The notes beneath the pieces are model-generated. The model searched no databases and was not told the origin of the DNA. It saw only the letters and a list, made by a program, of their open reading frames with translations. A stretch of 41,070 nucleotides of DNA from a bacterium (GTDB taxonomy: Bacteria > SZUA-79 > Acidulodesulfobacterales > Acidulodesulfobacteraceae), in contig JAJYJI010000013.1 of assembly GCA_021789605.1 (NCBI GenBank), forward strand, positions 1-41,070, given 5' to 3'. Shown here piece by piece: positions 14,913-24,700 of the stretch; position 1 is the first letter of the stretch; each line of letters begins with the position of its first letter. The position numbers were made by a program, and so were the translations under genes.

Positions 14913-15572
14913 ATGAAAAAATTAAATTTTCAAATAATAACCAAAGATTTTAATCTGGACGAAGAAAAAAAATATCTCGAAAATTTAGCGGGTGCGGCCG
15001 CGGAATCTTGCGCCGACGTCATACAGTTAAGAAATAAAAAAATTTCCGGCAGAGATATTTATCATTCCGCCCTGTTCTTAAAAAAACTGCTGAGAGGCTT
15101 TAATAAAACCAATAAACCGGCTCTCGTCATAAACGACAGGCCGGACATTGCATATGCCGCCGGAGCCGACGGCGTTCATCTTGGTCAGGACGACTTTCCC
15201 GCCGGCGCCGCAAAAAATATATTTCCCGGCTTAATATTAGGGGTCAGCGTAGAAAACGCAAGTCAGGCAATCCTTGCGGAAAATTCAGGCGCGGATTATT
15301 TAGGGCTCGGTCCGGTTTTCCGGACGAAGTCTAAAATCGATGCGGGCGATTTATTGAAACCGGAAGAAATTATATCGGTGTGCAATGCGGTCGATATACC
15401 GGTTATAGCCATAGGTGGCATAAAGGCGTCGGGAATAAAAAAGCTTGCTCCGTCGGGCATTGCCGGGGCAGCGGTTATAGGCGCCGTTTCGGACTCTAAA
15501 AATCCGGCAAAAACCGCTTTGCTTTTCAGAAAAAATATCGACGCATATTTAATTAAAAGCAGGTGCGCGTAA
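14913..15572 (+). CDS. thiE: Thiamine-phosphate synthase
   Basis: A 219-residue TIM-barrel enzyme that joins HMP-pyrophosphate and the thiazole phosphate carboxylate to give thiamine phosphate. Family motifs are VIQLRNK, VINDRPDIAYAAGADGVHLGQDD, the phosphate-binding YLGLGPVF..TKSK.DAG segment and PVIAIGGI. The length is normal. No other thiamine gene is nearby, and no TPP riboswitch is visible upstream, so control differs from the usual thi operons. The ribosome binding site is weak. The stop codon is followed by one base and then the TTG start of ftsE, so the two genes are cotranscribed. Confidence 0.93.
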   Translation: MKKLNFQIITKDFNLDEEKKYLENLAGAAAESCADVIQLRNKKISGRDIYHSALFLKKLLRGFNKTNKPALVINDRPDIAYAAGADGVHLGQDDFPAGAAKNIFPGLILGVSVENASQAILAENSGADYLGLGPVFRTKSKIDAGDLLKPEEIISVCNAVDIPVIAIGGIKASGIKKLAPSGIAGAAVIGAVSDSKNPAKTALLFRKNIDAYLIKSRCA

Positions 15573-15573
15573 A

Positions 15574-16212
15574 TTGATAGAATTCAGCCACGTATATAAA
15601 AATTACGACAAAAATTACATATTGAGAGACCTAAACTTTACCGTCAATAAAGGCGAATTTATTTTTATAACGGGTCCTTCCGGAGCCGGCAAAACTACTA
15701 CCCTTAAACTGCTAATCGCCGTCGAAAAGCCTACTCACGGCGCAATAAGATTCTTAGGCACGGAATTGCAAAATTTAAAGCCGCGGGATATACCGTTTTT
15801 GAGGAGAAAAATAGGCTTCGTATTTCAGGATTTCAAGCTTCTTCCGAACAGAACGGTCTTTCAGAACGTTGCGCTTGGACTCGAAGTTTCCGGAGTTTTC
15901 GGAAACGTAATAACTAAAAACGTTTCCGAAATATTAAAATCGGTAGAACTTTATACAAAAAGGGACGATTTTCCTTCCAGCCTATCCGGGGGAGAACAGC
16001 AAAGGGTCGCCATAGCAAGGGCACTCGTCCAGAATCCGCAGGTTCTGCTTGCCGACGAACCAACCGGAAACTTAGACGAAAACACGGCAAAAATTATAAT
16101 AGACACCATAAAATCTTTTAACAACAAAGGCACGACGGTAATGTTGGCCACGCACGATAAAAACCTTATAAGCTTGGGAAGGGGCAGGGTCATTGACATC
16201 ACAAAGAGCTAA
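15574..16212 (+). CDS. ftsE: Cell division ATP-binding protein FtsE
   Basis: An ABC ATPase of 212 residues. Walker A is GPSGAGKTT (34-42), the signature is LSGGEQQR (137-144) and Walker B is [12 protein letters not shown] (157 onward). With FtsX it forms the FtsEX complex, which in Gram-negatives couples divisome ATP hydrolysis to periplasmic activation of murein amidases through EnvC. The start is TTG, one base after thiE, with AGGTG upstream. The reading frame overlaps ftsX by 20 bases. Confidence 0.95.
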   Translation: MIEFSHVYKNYDKNYILRDLNFTVNKGEFIFITGPSGAGKTTTLKLLIAVEKPTHGAIRFLGTELQNLKPRDIPFLRRKIGFVFQDFKLLPNRTVFQNVALGLEVSGVFGNVITKNVSEILKSVELYTKRDDFPSSLSGGEQQRVAIARALVQNPQVLLADEPTGNLDENTAKIIIDTIKSFNNKGTTVMLATHDKNLISLGRGRVIDITKS

Positions 16213-17083
16213 TCATATCGCAAACTATTTTAAAATAGCCTCCTTAAATATTAAATCCAACATCGCGGGCAACGTCTTCGCTTTCGCGATAATGTCATTT
16301 TCTTTTTTTATAATGCTTTTTTTTCTTCTTTGTTATGTAAATATCTATAATTATATGAATTTCTTCCGAAATAAAAATATAATGCTCGTATTTTTAAAAA
16401 AAAACGGGGATAAAGACACCGTTATAAAATTTATTAAAAATATTGGCGGAGTTAAAAATGCCGTTTATTATAACGATAAATCTTCCCTCGTATCTTTGGA
16501 AAAAAAAATTCGCCGTATAAAACCTTTTTTAAAAAATGAAAATCCCGGCTACGCGCCCTCTTTTATAAAAATTAATTTTAAAAAAAACGATACCGGCAGA
16601 ATATTTCTGTCGGATGTTTATTTGCGGATTAAATCTCTTTCGGGAGTGGGGTCGGTTTATTACGACAGGATGCTTCGGAAAAAAATAGGGCAGTTTATAT
16701 TCTTTACAAAGTTCGTAGGGCTTGTTCTTTTTATATTTTTATTTATCTTATCTATCTTTATATCTTATAGCGCGATAAAACTCATCATATTAAGGAAAAA
16801 AGAGGAAATCGAAATATTAAAACTCATAGGCGCGACAAATTATTATATCAGGATTCCTATGTTTATAGAAGGACAGGCGGGGACGCTTCTGGCTTTTATA
16901 ATTTCTATCCTGCTTCTTCTCGCTATTTACGATATATTTATATTTTACGGGTTCAACGGCTTTCTCGAATATTTTCATATAAAAATAGTCTTTTTAAATA
17001 CTGCCCAAACGGCTTTAGTGTTTATAATAGCAATGATATCCGGTTTTCTGGGAACCTATTTTTCGTCTAAAAGATTCTTCTGA
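16193..17083 (+). CDS. ftsX: Cell division permease-like protein FtsX
   Basis: A 296-residue membrane partner of FtsE. There are four membrane segments: one near residues 28-52, then three in the C-terminal half (about 175-200, 225-248 and 268-290). The large periplasmic loop between the first two is where EnvC-like activators bind. The conserved cytoplasmic motif [17 protein letters not shown] between the second and third segments is diagnostic. The start is TTG, inside the end of ftsE, with AGGG upstream. Composition is unusually rich in Phe, Ile and Lys. No envC gene is adjacent, although ctpA and a YibQ-like gene, frequent envC neighbours, lie about 2 kb away on the other strand. Confidence 0.92.
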   Translation: MTSQRANHIANYFKIASLNIKSNIAGNVFAFAIMSFSFFIMLFFLLCYVNIYNYMNFFRNKNIMLVFLKKNGDKDTVIKFIKNIGGVKNAVYYNDKSSLVSLEKKIRRIKPFLKNENPGYAPSFIKINFKKNDTGRIFLSDVYLRIKSLSGVGSVYYDRMLRKKIGQFIFFTKFVGLVLFIFLFILSIFISYSAIKLIILRKKEEIEILKLIGATNYYIRIPMFIEGQAGTLLAFIISILLLLAIYDIFIFYGFNGFLEYFHIKIVFLNTAQTALVFIIAMISGFLGTYFSSKRFF

Positions 17084-17104
17084 AAAAACCCCGGGATTTT
17101 TGTT
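17084..17104. terminator. Possible bidirectional terminator between ftsX and cobQ
   Basis: The 21-base gap between these convergent genes contains AAAAACC-CCG-GGATTTTT, a short imperfect hairpin with A/T runs on both sides. It is weak but well placed. Confidence 0.35.
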
Positions 17105-18703
17105 TTAAATTCCGATAATATTCCGCAGAAGTTTAATATCTATATGATTTTCTATATTTTCGGACAACAGGTTGAAACTTTCGTTTTTAACGGTTTCGTA
17201 AGCTTGCGGCTTGCCGGCTTTCAGATTTAAATCTATATCCTTTCCCATAGATTTAAGATTCTTTTCTGCCGTTCCTATCAAAAAATTTTTAAAATCGGCG
17301 TTTGCGAAAAGCCCGTGTATATATGTTCCTATTTTTTTGCCGTCTTCGGATATTATGCCGTTTTCCGGCGAAAAATTATGCGGCGTTTCTCCGGAGGGCA
17401 CAAATACATTGGTGCGTATGCCGGAACCGTTATGATCTCCGGTAAAAAATGTCCTTCCGTTATGAATTTCGTAGCCCGTCAATAAAGACTCGCGTCCGGC
17501 GTTACCGGTTCGAAATATGTATCGCCGGTTTAATAATACCTTTTCTGCGGACAATACGGTTTCCGTTCTAAAAAAACCTAAGCCGGCTTCATCTTTTTCG
17601 TGCGAAGATTCTATGTTGCCCTGGTCTTTTATCGACTCTCCCATCATTTGAAAGCCTCCGCATATTCCCATAATAATTCCGTATTTTTCAAAATTTTTAA
17701 TATAATCGAAAACCTTAGACCGCTTAATGCTTAACAAATCCGAAATCGTCGATTTGGAACCGGGGATTACGACTATGTCGAAATCATTTTCCACGTATGG
17801 AACGCTGTCGAAAAACCTTGCATTTATTCTCCCGTCCAAGAAAAGAGGGTCAAATTCGTTGAAATTGGAAATACGGTCTAAACGGACTATCCCTATTTTT
17901 ATTTTATTCCCGTTCCCTGAGCCGTCTATGCGCCCGCCGTTATATCCGGCTTGCCGCCCGCAAGAGGCTTTTAATTCAAGGCTGTCCTCGGCCTCGAAAC
18001 TAAGATTTTTAATATGCGGAATAACCCCGAGACACGGTATTTTAAGCCTTTTTTCAATATCTTTTATTCCTGATTCTAAAATAGATGCGTCCCCTCTAAA
18101 TTTATTTATAATAAAACCTTTTATTAATCTTCTCCATTTTGGCGGAAGCAGCTTGACGGTTCCGTAAATGGAGGCAAAAACCCCGCCTCTTTCGATATCG
18201 GCGGTCAAAATTACCGGAATATCGTAAATCTGGGCAAAACCCATATTCGCTATATCGTACTTAAAAAGGTTAATTTCTGCCGGACTTCCCGCGCCTTCCA
18301 CGACTATAAGGTCGTTTGCCCCGGCTAAAAAATCGAAAGATTCCGCCGCTTTTTTAACGAAGAAATCTTTCTTGCCGTTATATTCCTTGAAATTCATATT
18401 GCCGTAATGTTTTCCTTCGACTATCAGATGCATCTGCGTATCTGAAGCAGGTTTTATAAGAATAGGATTGACCTGTCTTAACGGTTTTTTGAAAGCCGCT
18501 TCGCATTGGACGGCCTGCGCCGAAGAAATTTCAAAACCGTCTTCGGTAACGAAGCTGTTTAAAGACATATTTTGGGATTTAAAAGGGGAACACGAAACGC
18601 CTTTATTGGAAAAATATCTGAGGAGTCCGGCCGTTATAGCGCTTTTGCCGGCAGAGCTCGATGTACCCTGAACCATAATAAATTTAATTTTATTATTTAT
18701 CAT
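17105..18703 (-). CDS. cobQ: Adenosyl-cobyric acid synthase (glutamine-hydrolysing)
   Basis: A 532-residue CobQ/CbiP enzyme that amidates four side chains of adenosylcobyrinate a,c-diamide in cobalamin synthesis, using ATP and glutamine. The N-terminal synthetase domain has VQGTSSSAGKS, PFKSQNMSLNS and VVEGAGSPAEINL. The C-terminal class I-like amidotransferase domain has the nucleophile C348 in MGICGGFQMMG and the HGLF region. A Gly/Asn-rich linker (about 245-266) joins the two domains. No other cobalamin gene or cobalamin riboswitch is in the window, so it is isolated from its pathway. It follows the HD-GYP gene by 10 bases with no clear ribosome binding site, so translation may be coupled. 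Confidence 0.94.
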   Translation of the reverse strand: MINNKIKFIMVQGTSSSAGKSAITAGLLRYFSNKGVSCSPFKSQNMSLNSFVTEDGFEISSAQAVQCEAAFKKPLRQVNPILIKPASDTQMHLIVEGKHYGNMNFKEYNGKKDFFVKKAAESFDFLAGANDLIVVEGAGSPAEINLFKYDIANMGFAQIYDIPVILTADIERGGVFASIYGTVKLLPPKWRRLIKGFIINKFRGDASILESGIKDIEKRLKIPCLGVIPHIKNLSFEAEDSLELKASCGRQAGYNGGRIDGSGNGNKIKIGIVRLDRISNFNEFDPLFLDGRINARFFDSVPYVENDFDIVVIPGSKSTISDLLSIKRSKVFDYIKNFEKYGIIMGICGGFQMMGESIKDQGNIESSHEKDEAGLGFFRTETVLSAEKVLLNRRYIFRTGNAGRESLLTGYEIHNGRTFFTGDHNGSGIRTNVFVPSGETPHNFSPENGIISEDGKKIGTYIHGLFANADFKNFLIGTAEKNLKSMGKDIDLNLKAGKPQAYETVKNESFNLLSENIENHIDIKLLRNIIGI

Positions 18704-18713
18704 AAGGTATATT

Positions 18714-20540
18714 TTACTTATTCTCGGGAGCGGCAGGTGCGGCTTCCGATTTTAAAGCGGCGGAGGCGACTTTTAAAAAGGCTTCTACTACGCGGGGGTC
18801 GAACTGGGTTCCGGAATTTTTCCTTAATTCTTCCAAGGCAACGCTCGCCGGCAATGCTTTTCTGTACGGCCTGTCGGTGGTCATGGCGTCGAAAGTGTCT
18901 ATGACGGCGATAATTCTGGCGGCTATTGGAATATTCTGGCCGGAAAGGCCTTTTGGGTAGCCTTTGCCGTCGTATCTTTCCTGATGATAGAGCACGTCGT
19001 TTGCGATATGGCTTAAAAACTTTATTTTTTTAAGCATGTTATATCCGATTTCCGGATGTTTTTTAATTTCTTCGTATTCTTCTTCCGTTAATTTCCCCGG
19101 CTTATTTAATATCGAATCTTTTACGCCTATTTTCCCCACGTCATGCATCGCCGCGGAGTACCTGATATTTTTTACTTCGTTTTCGCTTAATCCCAGCTCT
19201 TTTGCGACTAACGTTCCGTAATCTATGAGCCTGTCGCCGTGGGTTCTGGTATAAGTATCCCTTGCCTCTATCGCTTCGGATATGGAGTTTATAGTTTCGA
19301 AATGCTCCTCTTCTATATGGCTTAAGACCATGGCATTGTAAACCGCGATAGAAACTATGCTGGAAATATTCGATATGAAATCGATGGCTTCTATGGAATA
19401 TTCCGTCTTCTTTTTGCCGAAAAGAAAAATTATGCCTAAAAAATCTTTATCGGTTTTAACGGGCAAAGCTATAAGCGTCTTCATTCCCATATCGCCAAAA
19501 AGACAATCGCCCGATTTATAGATGCCGCCGGTTTCTTCAGTTTCGTAATAATCGATAGTGGGATATTGAAAGTCCAAGGTCTCTAAATAATTGCATTCGT
19601 AAAGTTTAAAAGAAAGCGGAGCTTCCCGCATTTCGCCCCCGCAAGGCGACATGCCGTCAGCATTATAATTTTTAAATAATTTTAAAGTCATTTCCTTAAA
19701 AAAAGGACAGTCTTTGCTTTTGCATTTACGCAATATTTTAGGTTCTGAAGCACATTTTGCAAACTTGCATTCAAAGTTAACCATTGCATAGCAGTTTATA
19801 TTGCCGCCGAATATAGGGCAGCTGGGCATATCGCATTTAAAAAATTCGTAACAGAATTTATTTGCGCTGTTGTCTTTAAAATATACAAGGGCCGAATCGG
19901 TTTTTGTAAAGCTATTCAAACTCTTAACGGAGTTATCGATTATGCTTGAAAGGTCCAATGAAGACGAAACGAGCTTCGAAACCTCAAGCAGGTTTGCAAT
20001 TTTTTGGCTTTCTTCCTTCTGCATTAAATATAATAAATTTGCATTTTCGTACAGCGTAAGGCTGTAAATGAAAACCCCTCCCATCATGGCTATGAATTTT
20101 GCGATTTTAATTTCTTCTTCCGAGAACCCATAGGAGTCTTTTTCGTAAAAGTTTAACGCCCCCAGTACAAGAGAGCCTGCAAATATGGGAACGCTCATTA
20201 TGGAAGACATGCCGGAAAATTGTTTTTCCAGTTCATAATATATATCGGAAAGGTCGGCTTTAAGATTATTGCTAATTAAAGATTCGCCGTTTTCTATTAC
20301 GGAGCCTATCAGCCCTTCCCCAAGCAAAATTTCAAGGTCTTTTTTAATAAATTTGCCGTTCTCGTAATACTTAACGCAATTTATTTTTTCTATATCTTCG
20401 TTAAGTATAAATATCGTTACTAGGTCGCATTTTATAAATTTAGCGGCCGTAACGGCAATTTTTTCGTAAATTTCATCCCTTGAATTTTTAGAAATAAGGT
20501 CTTTCGATAAAAAATATGCTATATCAGGATATTCAACCAT
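18714..20540 (-). CDS. GAF-GAF-HD-GYP protein with Cys-rich insert, probable c-di-GMP phosphodiesterase
   Basis: A soluble 608-residue signalling protein. A GAF domain spans about 20-160 and a second about 185-400, followed by an HD-GYP domain (about 415-590) with intact HD (H466-D467 in MHDVGK), KHPEIGY, and DGKGYP (524-529). HD-GYP enzymes hydrolyse cyclic di-GMP. The second GAF domain is interrupted by a Cys-rich insert: C230, C236, C241, C250, C258, C263, C273 and C278, then C300, C316 and C346. The CYEFFKC..PSCP start resembles the CWEF-type cysteine motifs seen in sensor proteins of deltaproteobacteria. It probably binds metal, an Fe-S cluster or another redox group, so the enzyme may respond to redox state. 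The tail is a short Ala/Pro stretch. Transcribed with cobQ. Confidence 0.88.
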   Translation of the reverse strand: MVEYPDIAYFLSKDLISKNSRDEIYEKIAVTAAKFIKCDLVTIFILNEDIEKINCVKYYENGKFIKKDLEILLGEGLIGSVIENGESLISNNLKADLSDIYYELEKQFSGMSSIMSVPIFAGSLVLGALNFYEKDSYGFSEEEIKIAKFIAMMGGVFIYSLTLYENANLLYLMQKEESQKIANLLEVSKLVSSSLDLSSIIDNSVKSLNSFTKTDSALVYFKDNSANKFCYEFFKCDMPSCPIFGGNINCYAMVNFECKFAKCASEPKILRKCKSKDCPFFKEMTLKLFKNYNADGMSPCGGEMREAPLSFKLYECNYLETLDFQYPTIDYYETEETGGIYKSGDCLFGDMGMKTLIALPVKTDKDFLGIIFLFGKKKTEYSIEAIDFISNISSIVSIAVYNAMVLSHIEEEHFETINSISEAIEARDTYTRTHGDRLIDYGTLVAKELGLSENEVKNIRYSAAMHDVGKIGVKDSILNKPGKLTEEEYEEIKKHPEIGYNMLKKIKFLSHIANDVLYHQERYDGKGYPKGLSGQNIPIAARIIAVIDTFDAMTTDRPYRKALPASVALEELRKNSGTQFDPRVVEAFLKVASAALKSEAAPAAPENK

Positions 20541-20597
20541 ATAAAGATAATATAAGATTAATGCGTATAATAATTATTAAAAGCCGCGGACATTGAA

Positions 20598-20612
20598 ATA
20601 TTATCATAATAT
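20598..20612. promoter_or_regulatory. Palindrome upstream of the HD-GYP gene
   Basis: ATATTATCATAATAT is a perfect palindrome with 7-base arms, about 60 bases before the HD-GYP start and lying between ATTGAAA (20592-20598) and TTTCAAT (20622-20628). It could be a repressor site. AT-only palindromes also arise by chance in such DNA, so confidence is low. Confidence 0.3.
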
Positions 20613-20658
20613 ATTGCGGCGTTTCAATATATATTTAATTCCCGGCCGATTATAAATA

Positions 20659-21618
20659 TTAATATTTTTTAAATTTTTCGATTCTTTCTTTTTTCAACGC
20701 ATCTTCCGGATATTCTTTTAGCTTTTCAATATTTTTCAAAATGGCTTTTTTTAAAATCTCCGCCGCAAGCGTCATGTTTCTATGGGCTCCGCCGAGAGGC
20801 TCTTCTATTACGCCGTCTACGATATTTAATTCGCTAAGGTCTTTTGCCGTAAGTTTTAAGGAATTCGCGGCATCTTCAGTTTTAGACGTATCTTTATAAA
20901 GAATAGAGGCGCACCCTTCGGGCGATATTACGGAATAGACGGAATACTGCATCATTAAAACCCTGTTGCCGGCGCCGAAAGCAAGCGCCCCTCCGCTTCC
21001 GCCTTCCCCTATGATTATCGATAAAACCGGAACCCCGACGTTCATTAACGTATATATTGTTTTTGCAATGGCCTCAGACTGGCCCCTTTCTTCCGCGCCG
21101 AGTCCGGGATACGCTCCCGGCGTGTCTATTAGAGTTACTATGGGGATAGAATATTTTTCGGCAAGTTTAAAAAGCCTCTGCGCCTTTCTATATCCTTCGG
21201 GATGGGGCATGCCGAAATTCCTGCACATTTTGTCCTTAGTGTTGCGCCCTTTCTGGTGGCCTACGATAAGAACTTTTTGCCTGTAACCCGTATCGTCGTT
21301 TTTAATAAAACAAAATCCCCCCACCACGGCCTTGTCGTCCATAAAAAGCCTGTCTCCGTGAAGTTCCGTAAAATTTTCCGATATTAAGTCGATATAATCT
21401 AAGGAATAAGGCCTTAAGGGGTGCCGGGAAAGCTGGGTAATCTGCCAGCTGCTTATATTTTTGAATATATCCTTTATAAGCTTATTTTTTTTAGCTTCCA
21501 GATTTTTTATTTCGTCGTTGACGTCGGCAAAACCTCCAAGGTTGAACGTCCGGAGTTCTTCTATTTTTTGCTCAAGCTCGATTATCGGTTTTTCGAATTC
21601 AAGATGCTGTATCGGCAT
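20659..21618 (-). CDS. accA: Acetyl-CoA carboxylase carboxyltransferase subunit alpha
   Basis: A 319-residue subunit of the carboxyltransferase half of acetyl-CoA carboxylase, the committed step of fatty acid synthesis. The typical opening (LEFEKPIIELEQKIEELR), ELHGDRLFMDD, RNFGMPHPEGYRKAQRLF and the TPGAYPGLGAEERGQSEAIA block are all present, as are GEGGSGGALA and the SPEGCASILYKD segment. The partner accD and the biotin subunits are not in the window. The order dnaE then accA is common in proteobacteria. Gaps of about 120 bases lie on both sides. Confidence 0.96.
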   Translation of the reverse strand: MPIQHLEFEKPIIELEQKIEELRTFNLGGFADVNDEIKNLEAKKNKLIKDIFKNISSWQITQLSRHPLRPYSLDYIDLISENFTELHGDRLFMDDKAVVGGFCFIKNDDTGYRQKVLIVGHQKGRNTKDKMCRNFGMPHPEGYRKAQRLFKLAEKYSIPIVTLIDTPGAYPGLGAEERGQSEAIAKTIYTLMNVGVPVLSIIIGEGGSGGALAFGAGNRVLMMQYSVYSVISPEGCASILYKDTSKTEDAANSLKLTAKDLSELNIVDGVIEEPLGGAHRNMTLAAEILKKAILKNIEKLKEYPEDALKKERIEKFKKY

Positions 21619-21689
21619 ATGTATTTAATCGCTGCAATATTATAATTATTTTCTGCTATATTAGTATTATTTTTATTTTAGTTAATATG

Positions 21690-21711
21690 GCCGGAAATTT
21701 TAATTGCCGGC
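21690..21711. other. Small dyad between dnaE and accA
   Basis: GCCGG (21690-21694) and CCGGC (21707-21711) flank an AAATTTTAATT core, with a further CCGCATGCGG palindrome at 21716-21725. No T-run follows, so it is not a clear terminator; it may slow or process the dnaE-accA transcript. Confidence 0.3.
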
Positions 21712-21747
21712 ATTCCGCATGCGGCGGATAAATCAATTATATCAGAA

Positions 21748-24700
21748 TTATAAAATATTTAAATACCCGGCAGGCATAAGTTTAGACTTTAATAAGGCTT
21801 TATCGACTCCGATATTTCCGTTGAGCGATATACTGTAACCGGAGGACGTCCTCAATACGACCTTGGAACCGCCTTTAGAATCGGACAGGCTGTTTTTTAA
21901 TTCCAATAAAAGGTTTTTAAATTCCGCGCCGTTAAACACCGCCGCGTTTTCGTTTATTTCTATTACGCATATTTCCTGGGAATTATTCCGTTCCTTTATT
22001 TCGAAGCTGTCTAATAATTCAATATTCTCCCCTATAACTTTAATGTTTAAATCTGCATCTTCTTCTGCGTTTTCATACCCGGAGTGCTCCGCCGCGTTTT
22101 CGCCGTCCTTTTTGCCGGAATAATTTTCTTCCGTTATATTCAATCCCGAAAAATCTATCTTTCCGGTCAGAACGACCGGTTCGTTCGTTTCTATAATATT
22201 TTCGCATTTCAGATAGTTTTTCGGAAAAAAAACGACCTGCACGTTGGAATTTTTATCGTTTAACGTAAACGAGGCCATTTTATCGTTATTTTTTGTTTTA
22301 TGAATTTTCAACTGATTGATAACCCCGCACATTTTATATATTTTATCCTGAGGCTTCCCTCCGCCATTAATATATTCGGCCACGATATCCATAACGTATC
22401 CGGCCCCGATAGTTTTAATTTTTTCTTCGTAACCGTCCAAAGGATGCCCTGAAAGATAAAAACCTAAAGATTCCTTTTCAAAGGCAAGAATGGATTTTTT
22501 ATCGTCTTTTTCTCCGGAATTAATTAAAAACGAATCGTTCTTTCCGTTATCGTAATTCAAAGATTCTTCGAAAGAAAGCGGAAGTTCGAACTGTCCCGAA
22601 CTGTTTTTTTCTCTTTTGAAATTGGCTTCTTCCATAACGTTTTCTAAGTTGTCGAGCATCCATTTCCGCGATTCGCCGCCGATATCCAAAGCTCCGCTTT
22701 TTATAAGGTTTTCTATCGTTCTTTTATTGACTTTTCTCGTATCCGCTCTTGAACAAAAATCTAATAAATCTTCGAACGGCTTATTCTCGCGGATTTGTAA
22801 AATCGAATCTATTGCCGCCTTGCCTACGTTTTTAATTCCGCCCAATCCCGTCCTTATCGTAAATTTACCGCCTTCGTTTTTTAATATGGTAAATCTTTCG
22901 ACGGAATGATTTACGGAAGGCGGCAATACTTCGCAGGCATTGGTTCCGGATTTAGCCTCGTTTATTATCTTTGCCAGTTTATCCGTATTGGACATTTCGC
23001 TCGATAAGAGGGCTGCGGTAAAATGTTCTTTATAATTTGCTTTTAAATATGCCGTCATATATGCTATATATGCGTAAGCCGTCGAATGAGACTTATTGAA
23101 ACCGTATTCTCCAAATTTAACTATCAGGGAAAAAATTTTTTCGGATTTTGCCTCTTCTATCCCGTTCGTCCGGCATCCGGCGATAAATTTATCTTTCATT
23201 TTGTTAATAAGTTCCGCCTGCTTTTTCCCGACGCCCTTTCTTAAAACGTCCGCCTCCCCCATAGAAAATCCCGCAAGATTGGTGGCAACTTTCATTATCT
23301 GTTCCTGATACAGCATGACCCCGTAAGTATCCTGCAGAATATCTTTCAAAGACGGATGTATATAGTGTATTCTGGCTTTGCCGTGTTTAGCCTTAATAAA
23401 ATCGTCGACCATGCCGCTTCCGAGAGGTCCCGGCCTGTAAAGGGCGACTAGGGGAATTAAATCCTCGAACGAATTAGGGACAAGTTTTTTTACCAACTCC
23501 TTCATCCCGGAACTTTCAAGCTGAAAAACCCCGGTAGTATCCCCGGAGGATAAAAGCTTAAACGTAGCCTTGTCGTCTAAGTCTATATCGTATATGTTAA
23601 ATCTGCCGCCTTCCGAAGTTCCTGTTTTAGAATCGTTTATAAGCCTTATGGCCTCGTTCATTACCGTAAGGGTTTTTAAGCCCAAAAAATCAAATTTAAT
23701 AAATCCAAGTTTTTCGAGGTCGGTTCCGGTATATTGGGTGGTAATAACGTCGGTTTCCTTCGTCCCTTTATATAGCGGCATATGATTGTGAATAGGCTCG
23801 TTGGATATGACTACGCCGGCGGCATGCGTACTGGCATGCCTTGCAAGTCCTTCCAGTCTTCTTGCTATTTCTATCAGTTTTTTAACTTTAGGATTGGCTT
23901 CTATCAAATTGCGCAGCTTAGGCTCTTCCTTGATAGATTTTTCTAAAGTGATGCCCGGAGTATCCGGGATTAATTTAGCTATTTTATCGACCTCCGCATA
24001 AGGCATATTTAAAGCCCTGCCGGTGTCCCTTATAACCGCTTTGGCAAGCATAGTTCCGAAAGTTATTATCTGCGAAACCTGCTCTTCTCCATATTTATCC
24101 GCGACATATTTGATAACTTCGTCTCTGCCGTTAATGCAAAAATCCGAATCTATATCCGGCATGCTTATTCTTTCGGGATTTAGAAATCTTTCGAACATTA
24201 AATCGTATTTAATCGGGTCTATTTCCGTAATCTTCAAACAATACGCCGCAAGGCTCCCCGCCGCCGAACCCCTGCCGGGCCCTACGGGAATGTTATGTTC
24301 TTTTGCGTATTTTATAAAATCGGATACTATTAAAAAATATCCCGCGAAATTAGATTTTTTAATTACGTCTATTTCCATTTCCAATCTTGTCCTGTATGTT
24401 TCAGGTTGTTTCGAATATGACTGAGCCGCAGCCTTGGTAGGATTTTTCAGAAAAACTTCTTCAAAACCTTCTTTTGTTTTTTTTTCGAAATAATCGGATA
24501 CGGAAAAGGTATTTTCGGCTGAAGGTTCCCCGGCCGTTTTAAACTGCGGAAAATGATGCCCCTTTTTCAGTTTAAACGAAAAATTGCATTTTTCGGCTAT
24601 TACTTTGGTATTTGAAATGGCCTCCGCCGGATATTCGCTGAAAATCTCTTTCATTTCTTCCTGCGACCTGAAATAAAGGTCTTTCGTGGAAAATTTCATC

